Source of the DNA: Candidatus Eremiobacterota bacterium
GTDB lineage: Bacteria > Vulcanimicrobiota > CADAWZ01 > Ess09-12
Length of the DNA: 64,000 nucleotides
Assembly: GCA_031082125.1 (NCBI GenBank)
Contig: JAVHLM010000023.1
Coordinates: 16,092 to 80,091 of the forward strand
Direction of reading: 5' to 3'
This document shows, in pieces, positions 60,194 through 64,000 of this stretch (position 1 is its first letter; the number at the start of each line of letters is the position of its first letter). Below the pieces are notes generated by a model. The model did not search any database, was not told where the DNA came from, and saw only the letters and a list, made by a program, of their open reading frames with translations. Made by a program: the position numbers and the translations under genes.

Positions 60194-61999
60194 ATCGTTC
60201 TGGGATCTGGAGCAGAGCATCGCGGTCAGGATAAACACCAGGATTGAAATGATGCGGAAGAGGGGGCTCACCATTTTTCCCCATGACATCAGGATGACCA
60301 AGGCGAAGCCGGTGATGAGAATCAAAAGAAGGAAAAGGTTGAGGATAGATACTCTTTTCACGAATTCCCGCATTGAGGGGATAAGGTGGAACATATAGTA
60401 CACGAAGGCATATCCGTTGATGATCAGGAAGTAGTTCAGAAGGACGCTCAGGCTCAGATCCTTGAGCCCGCTGTGAAGCAGGAATGCCTTGTCCGGGAGA
60501 AAGGGCGACAGTGTCGCACCCATATAGGCAAAGAGCGAGGGCACGAGCATCAGGAAAAGGATCGGGGTCGAAAGCTTTTTCTGATTCTCCTGATCAAGGG
60601 TCTGGTACAGAAGGTTGAGGTAGACAGGGCACAAAAGGGCAAAACAGATAAAAAGGCTGTTGAAAAAGTGTATCTCATCGGTAATCCACGAGGGGATCGT
60701 GAGGGCCTGGAGGGCTGCCTGGTCTATAGAGGAAGGCGAGGAGACGGAGAGGAGCTTCAGGATCTGCTGCTGGGTTTTCAAAATAACGTGGTTATGGTAG
60801 ATCAGCATGATAATCCCGTTGATGAGGGGAAGAAATATTGACGCGAGGAGCGCGCCCAGGTTAAGGGTTGACTTGACCGTCTTTTCATGAAGCCCGATTT
60901 CAATGGGGACTTTTTTTATCTCCGTAGGGGTGGTGATGGTGATCACCGCGGTGTGGGTCGTGCCTTCGGGGAGATCGTTGGTATGGACAGTGAACTCGAC
61001 GGACTGGCTGTTCTGGTTGAAGTATTCCGGGAAAACCCTCACCCACGTCACATCGGCGGTGATCCGCCCTGCAAGCACTCCTCCGCCTGCATTCTTGATA
61101 TTAAAGCTTCCCTGCACCATCCTTCCTTCAGGGATGTCTATGTAGTTCAGCTCGGGAGTATCAATATCCAGCTGGGGCCCTCCAAGACTTGCCTCCTCAC
61201 CCAGGAGCTGCCTTTTGAATTCTGCGGCGGAGTGGTAGCGGGCATCTTTTGTCTGCGACAGGGCCTTCCTGACGGGGTCCTCAAAATTTCTGAAGTACTC
61301 GGGCTTTTCCTGGGACTTGGTCTGGAAGGGGAGCGGCGGTGTTCCAGGGCGAAGGCCTGTGAGGATCGTGTAGATGAGGGCGCCCAGGTTATAGACATCG
61401 CTCTTGAGGGAAATCTCCTCCCCTTCAAGGACTTCAGGGGCGAGGTACTCAGGAGCGAATTTTTTCAGGATCGGCTTTCTCAGGTCAGGAGTAAAAAACC
61501 TGTCATTCCCGAAATCCATCACGCGGATTTTTCCCATGGGGGTGATCAGGAGGTTTTCGGGCCTCAGGCCCCCGAAGAAGAGGGGCGGAGACTGGTTGTG
61601 AAGGTATATGAAGATGTCGCAGATCTGTGATGCCCAGGCATAAAACTGTTTTTCCGGAATCGCGCCCGGTGTCTTGGCAAGGAGCTGATCCAGCGTTTTC
61701 CCCTCGACAAACTCCCTCACCAGGAAGTTGCTCTCGTTTTCCTCAAAGTAATCAAAATACCGCGGGAGCGTCGAGTGCTTGAGGAGCATCACCTGTTTCG
61801 CTTCATTCTGAAAATAGTCTATGCATTTCTTGCGGTCGCCGGGATTCTCGGGGAATATGACCTCTTTGATGATCCGTGACTTGAGCATCTTGAGGTCCTT
61901 GGCGATATAGACCTTGCTGTATTCCGACTTCCCCAGCAGGCGGACTATCTCATAGCGGTCGCCCTGTAATTTATGGCCTTCTGCTAAATCTTCTTTCAT
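60176..61999 (-). CDS. probable pseudokinase with Ig-like and membrane domains
   Basis: A 607-residue protein. Residues 15-270 are a protein kinase fold: lysine K45, C-helix E66 and D162-F-G are kept, but the catalytic loop reads FGGLRPENLL (142-151) where active kinases have HRDLKPxN, so the catalytic aspartate is a glycine. The glycine loop (GKSEYSKV) is also degraded. An Ig-like domain (~285-375; MVQGSFNIKNAGGG, VTWVRVFPEYF) and about six membrane helices (~385-600) follow. ATP binding without phosphotransfer is likely. It is divergent from glyA. Signalling, by scaffold or as a partner of the active kinase at 34855, is possible. Confidence 0.85.
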   Translation of the reverse strand: MKEDLAEGHKLQGDRYEIVRLLGKSEYSKVYIAKDLKMLKSRIIKEVIFPENPGDRKKCIDYFQNEAKQVMLLKHSTLPRYFDYFEENESNFLVREFVEGKTLDQLLAKTPGAIPEKQFYAWASQICDIFIYLHNQSPPLFFGGLRPENLLITPMGKIRVMDFGNDRFFTPDLRKPILKKFAPEYLAPEVLEGEEISLKSDVYNLGALIYTILTGLRPGTPPLPFQTKSQEKPEYFRNFEDPVRKALSQTKDARYHSAAEFKRQLLGEEASLGGPQLDIDTPELNYIDIPEGRMVQGSFNIKNAGGGVLAGRITADVTWVRVFPEYFNQNSQSVEFTVHTNDLPEGTTHTAVITITTPTEIKKVPIEIGLHEKTVKSTLNLGALLASIFLPLINGIIMLIYHNHVILKTQQQILKLLSVSSPSSIDQAALQALTIPSWITDEIHFFNSLFICFALLCPVYLNLLYQTLDQENQKKLSTPILFLMLVPSLFAYMGATLSPFLPDKAFLLHSGLKDLSLSVLLNYFLIINGYAFVYYMFHLIPSMREFVKRVSILNLFLLLILITGFALVILMSWGKMVSPLFRIISILVFILTAMLCSRSQNDLRREE

Positions 62000-62158
62000 T
62001 GCATACCTAAAGGGACGGTCTGTTGTGGTGTATATTCCCCCATTTTACCTATTCTCTCTGCCTCCTCTTTTTCCTTTGAGAGAGAAATTTCGTTAAAAAG
62101 GTATCACGCAGTGCCGTCACGTATTATTATTTTCTCACTTTAAAGGCAGGAGGATGGA

Positions 62159-63460
62159 ATGTTCAGAGACCTATGCAGCTTTGACCCTGATATTGCCCAG
62201 CTTATCCTGAAGGAAACGGAGCGGCAGGCAGAGACAGTGAACCTCATTGCGTCGGAAAACTTCATCAGCGAGGCGGTGCTCGGAGCCCAGGGCTCCATAC
62301 TCTCCAACAAGTATGCGGAAGGCTATCCTCATGACCGCTATTACGCGGGCTGTTCCTATTATGACGAGATAGAGAAGGAAGCCATAAAGAGGGCCTGCGG
62401 TCTATTCTCGGCCGAGCATGCCAACCTTCAGCCTCACTCGGGCTCCCAGGCCAACATGGCCGTCTATTTTGCCTCGCTCTCTTACGGTGACACCATAATG
62501 GGGATGAGCCTCAACCAGGGGGGCCACCTTACCCATGGGAGCCCGCGGAATTTCTCCGGGAAGCTCTACCGTTTTGTCTCATACTCGGTGAACAGGGAGA
62601 CGGAGCTCATAGATTACGAAGAGGTGAGAAGCCTCGCGCGGGAGCACAGGCCCAGGCTCATAGTGGCAGGCGCCACAGTCTATCCCAGGGAAATCGACTT
62701 TTCCCGGTTCAGGGAGATTGCCGACGAGGTGGGAGCCCTTCTCATGGTTGATATGGCACATATTGCAGGGCTTATAGCGTCAGGGGTTCATATGAACCCC
62801 TGCAGGCATGCCGATTTTGTCTCGTCAAGCACCCATAAGACTCTCCGCGGTCCACGGGGAGGGATGATCCTGAGCAAGGCATCGTGGAAGAAAAAAATTG
62901 ATGCCGCCGTGTTTCCCGGCCTTCAGGGCGGCCCTCTCATGCATGTCATCGCGGCAAAGGCCGTGGCTTTCAAAGAGGCGGCTACCGGGGAATTCAGAAG
63001 CTACTGTGCCCAGATTGTGAAGAATGCGAAAAAGCTCGCCTCATCCCTTCAGGAGAGGGGATTCCGCCTCGTAAGCGGCGGCACGGACAACCACCTGATG
63101 CTTATTGACCTCACCAGCAAGAAGGTGACCGGCATTGAAGCCCAGGAGGCCCTCCAGGATGCCGGTATCATCACCAACAGAAACTGTATCCCCTTTGATT
63201 CCCTGGGGCCGAAGACTGCAGGCGGAATCCGGCTCGGCACACCCGCCATCACCACCAGGGGCATGAAGGAGGAGGAGATGGAGTTTATCGCCGACTGTAT
63301 CTACGAGGTCATTGAGAAAAGGGGAGATGAGGCGGCAAAGGCGGCCATCAGGGAGAAAGTCCGGGAGCTCTGCAAGGGCTTCCCTCTCTACGAGGAGAAA
63401 ATTCTCGCCCAGAAGGTGGTCTGCGAGGAGCAGGGCGTGGTGACACAGAAGAAAGCATAA
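62159..63460 (+). CDS. glyA: serine hydroxymethyltransferase
   Basis: A 433-residue PLP enzyme that interconverts serine and glycine with tetrahydrofolate. Diagnostic blocks are [65 protein letters not shown] and the PLP lysine K227 in [14 protein letters not shown]. Length is normal. CAGGAGGATGG precedes the ATG. The leader 62040-62158 shows no riboswitch that I can recognise. It links functionally, not physically, to serC at 20 kb. Confidence 0.97.
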   Translation: MFRDLCSFDPDIAQLILKETERQAETVNLIASENFISEAVLGAQGSILSNKYAEGYPHDRYYAGCSYYDEIEKEAIKRACGLFSAEHANLQPHSGSQANMAVYFASLSYGDTIMGMSLNQGGHLTHGSPRNFSGKLYRFVSYSVNRETELIDYEEVRSLAREHRPRLIVAGATVYPREIDFSRFREIADEVGALLMVDMAHIAGLIASGVHMNPCRHADFVSSSTHKTLRGPRGGMILSKASWKKKIDAAVFPGLQGGPLMHVIAAKAVAFKEAATGEFRSYCAQIVKNAKKLASSLQERGFRLVSGGTDNHLMLIDLTSKKVTGIEAQEALQDAGIITNRNCIPFDSLGPKTAGGIRLGTPAITTRGMKEEEMEFIADCIYEVIEKRGDEAAKAAIREKVRELCKGFPLYEEKILAQKVVCEEQGVVTQKKA

Positions 63461-63550
63461 GGCACCCGGGGGCTCATCGCCCGAAAGGATTTCCGGGGAC
63501 CTGTATCGTATCTAGGAAATGGCTTACTCTAAAAGTATGCGGGGGGACTG

Positions 63551-63790
63551 ATGGATTTTCAGAGCTTTTTCAGACATATTGCGCCATTCAAGATATACGC
63601 GGTGATAGTCATAGGTCTCTTCACCCTCTCGGAATATTATATCTCTTTCATGCATTTTTCTTACGCGGCCAAAAAAGAAGACAGCCCGGCAAACCTCAAC
63701 GCAGCGACGCTTAAAGGCTTCATCACCCTTGCCGTCTCCATTGCCCTCACCGCGCTTACCATATGGCTCGCCGTTCTCAAGTGGAAATAG
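63551..63790 (+). CDS. small membrane protein
   Basis: A 79-residue protein with two membrane segments (about 14-34 and 52-76) separated by a charged loop (AAKKEDSPANLNAATLKG). GGGGGGACTG lies just before the ATG. It is 90 bases downstream of glyA in the same direction but has no evident link to it. Family unknown. Confidence 0.7.
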   Translation: MDFQSFFRHIAPFKIYAVIVIGLFTLSEYYISFMHFSYAAKKEDSPANLNAATLKGFITLAVSIALTALTIWLAVLKWK

Positions 63791-63796
63791 CCCCCT

Positions 63797-64000
63797 TCAG
63801 ATCTGTTTGCGCATCTTTCGTTTCGCCTGTTTCAGCCGTTCAAGAGAGGAGATGGCGTCTGTCGAGAGAATCGGCTTGATTTCCGGCACCTCGGCAGCGG
63901 GCGCCGCAGGCGTCCCGGTCGCAGGCGTCCCGGTCGCGGGAGTCTCAGGCGTCCCGGTCGCGGGAGTCTCAGGCGTCCCGGTCGCGGGAGTCTCAGGCGT
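63797..64000 (-). CDS. 3' end of a gene with TPETPATG repeats, cut by the window
   Basis: The last 67 codons of a - strand gene, reading inward from the window edge. Repeats of T-P-E-T-P-A-T-G give way to PAAPAAEVPEIKPILS and a basic helical tail (SSLERLKQAKRKMRKQI) before a TGA. The repeat part is a low-complexity linker; the start and main domain lie outside. It is convergent with the small membrane protein 6 bases away. Confidence 0.75.
   Translation of the reverse strand, partial: TPETPATGTPETPATGTPETPATGTPATGTPAAPAAEVPEIKPILSTDAISSLERLKQAKRKMRKQI
63908..64000 (-). repeat. 24-bp tandem repeats at the window edge
   Basis: A 15-bp partial unit at 63908-63922, then three perfect 24-bp copies at 63923, 63947 and 63971, then a fourth beginning at 63995 and cut by the window. 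They encode T-P-E-T-P-A-T-G. Perfect identity suggests recent expansion. Confidence 0.92.

Noticed and set aside
62000..62158. Glycine riboswitch before glyA
   Set aside because: The leader is short and none of the conserved glycine-aptamer blocks can be seen.
1..64000. tRNA, rRNA, insertion sequences, prophage or CRISPR arrays
   Set aside because: No T-arm-like motifs with paired arms outside genes, no transposase or integrase, and no regularly spaced direct repeats were found on reading both strands.

Overview
The window reads like a piece of chromosome from an uncultivated, fairly GC-rich bacterium, gene-dense on both strands, with Shine-Dalgarno sites of the AGGAGG type and recognisable TTGACA/TATAAT-type promoters. 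It combines a bacillithiol pathway (bshC-bshA-bshB1), a PASTA-kinase/FHA/FtsW/PBP cell-wall cluster, many zinc-ribbon and TPR proteins, a DUF3352-like protein and a pseudopilin-like C-terminal domain. This mixture suggests a Terrabacteria-side candidate phylum (Eremiobacterota/Xenobia-like would fit); that placement is an inference from gene content only. No rRNA, tRNA, CRISPR array, insertion sequence or prophage is visible.

Layout. 1-10.2 kb: two thiolases, a hydroxyacyl-CoA dehydrogenase, a GHMP sugar kinase and the three bacillithiol genes, the last six running as one + strand series with coupled starts. 10.3-16.5 kb: a membrane protein broken at an 11-G tract, an exported very cysteine-rich protein, a two-gene molybdenum hydroxylase and a SnoaL-like protein. 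16.6-23.3 kb: an HNH protein with a probable leaderless start, a ThuA-like pseudogene, serC and a clostripain-like peptidase. 23.5-30.5 kb: accessory-looking genes: coiled-coil and zinc-ribbon proteins, and a tight - strand cassette of a membrane archaemetzincin, a 913-residue multidomain protein with toxin-like architecture, and a four-zinc-ribbon protein. 30.6-42.2 kb: TPR protein, rpe, PASTA protein, and the cell-wall/division regulon (small PASTA protein, lipoprotein, FHA, FtsW/RodA, PBP2, PknB-type kinase, queD) behind a near-consensus promoter. 42.4-52 kb: a complete peptide ABC transporter (binding protein, two permeases with unusual insertions, two ATPases), a PLP enzyme and a K+ channel. 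52-64 kb: repeat-rich acidic protein, CPBP protease, lipoprotein, DnaJ and TPR proteins, GNAT, DUF3352-like protein, an ATLF-like metalloprotease, a probable pseudokinase with Ig-like and membrane domains, glyA, and a repeat-bearing gene running off the end.

How parts fit together. The kinase/FHA/PASTA set implies phospho-signalling tied to peptidoglycan synthesis. Bacillithiol, the cysteine-rich exported protein and the molybdenum enzyme point to thiol/metal/redox chemistry. The cassette at 25.2-30.5 kb is the best candidate for an undescribed system: its third gene starts 78 bases after the large protein ends, the large protein's C-terminal tip is markedly AT-richer than the rest, and the first gene carries a near-canonical archaemetzincin zinc signature on a membrane-anchored scaffold.
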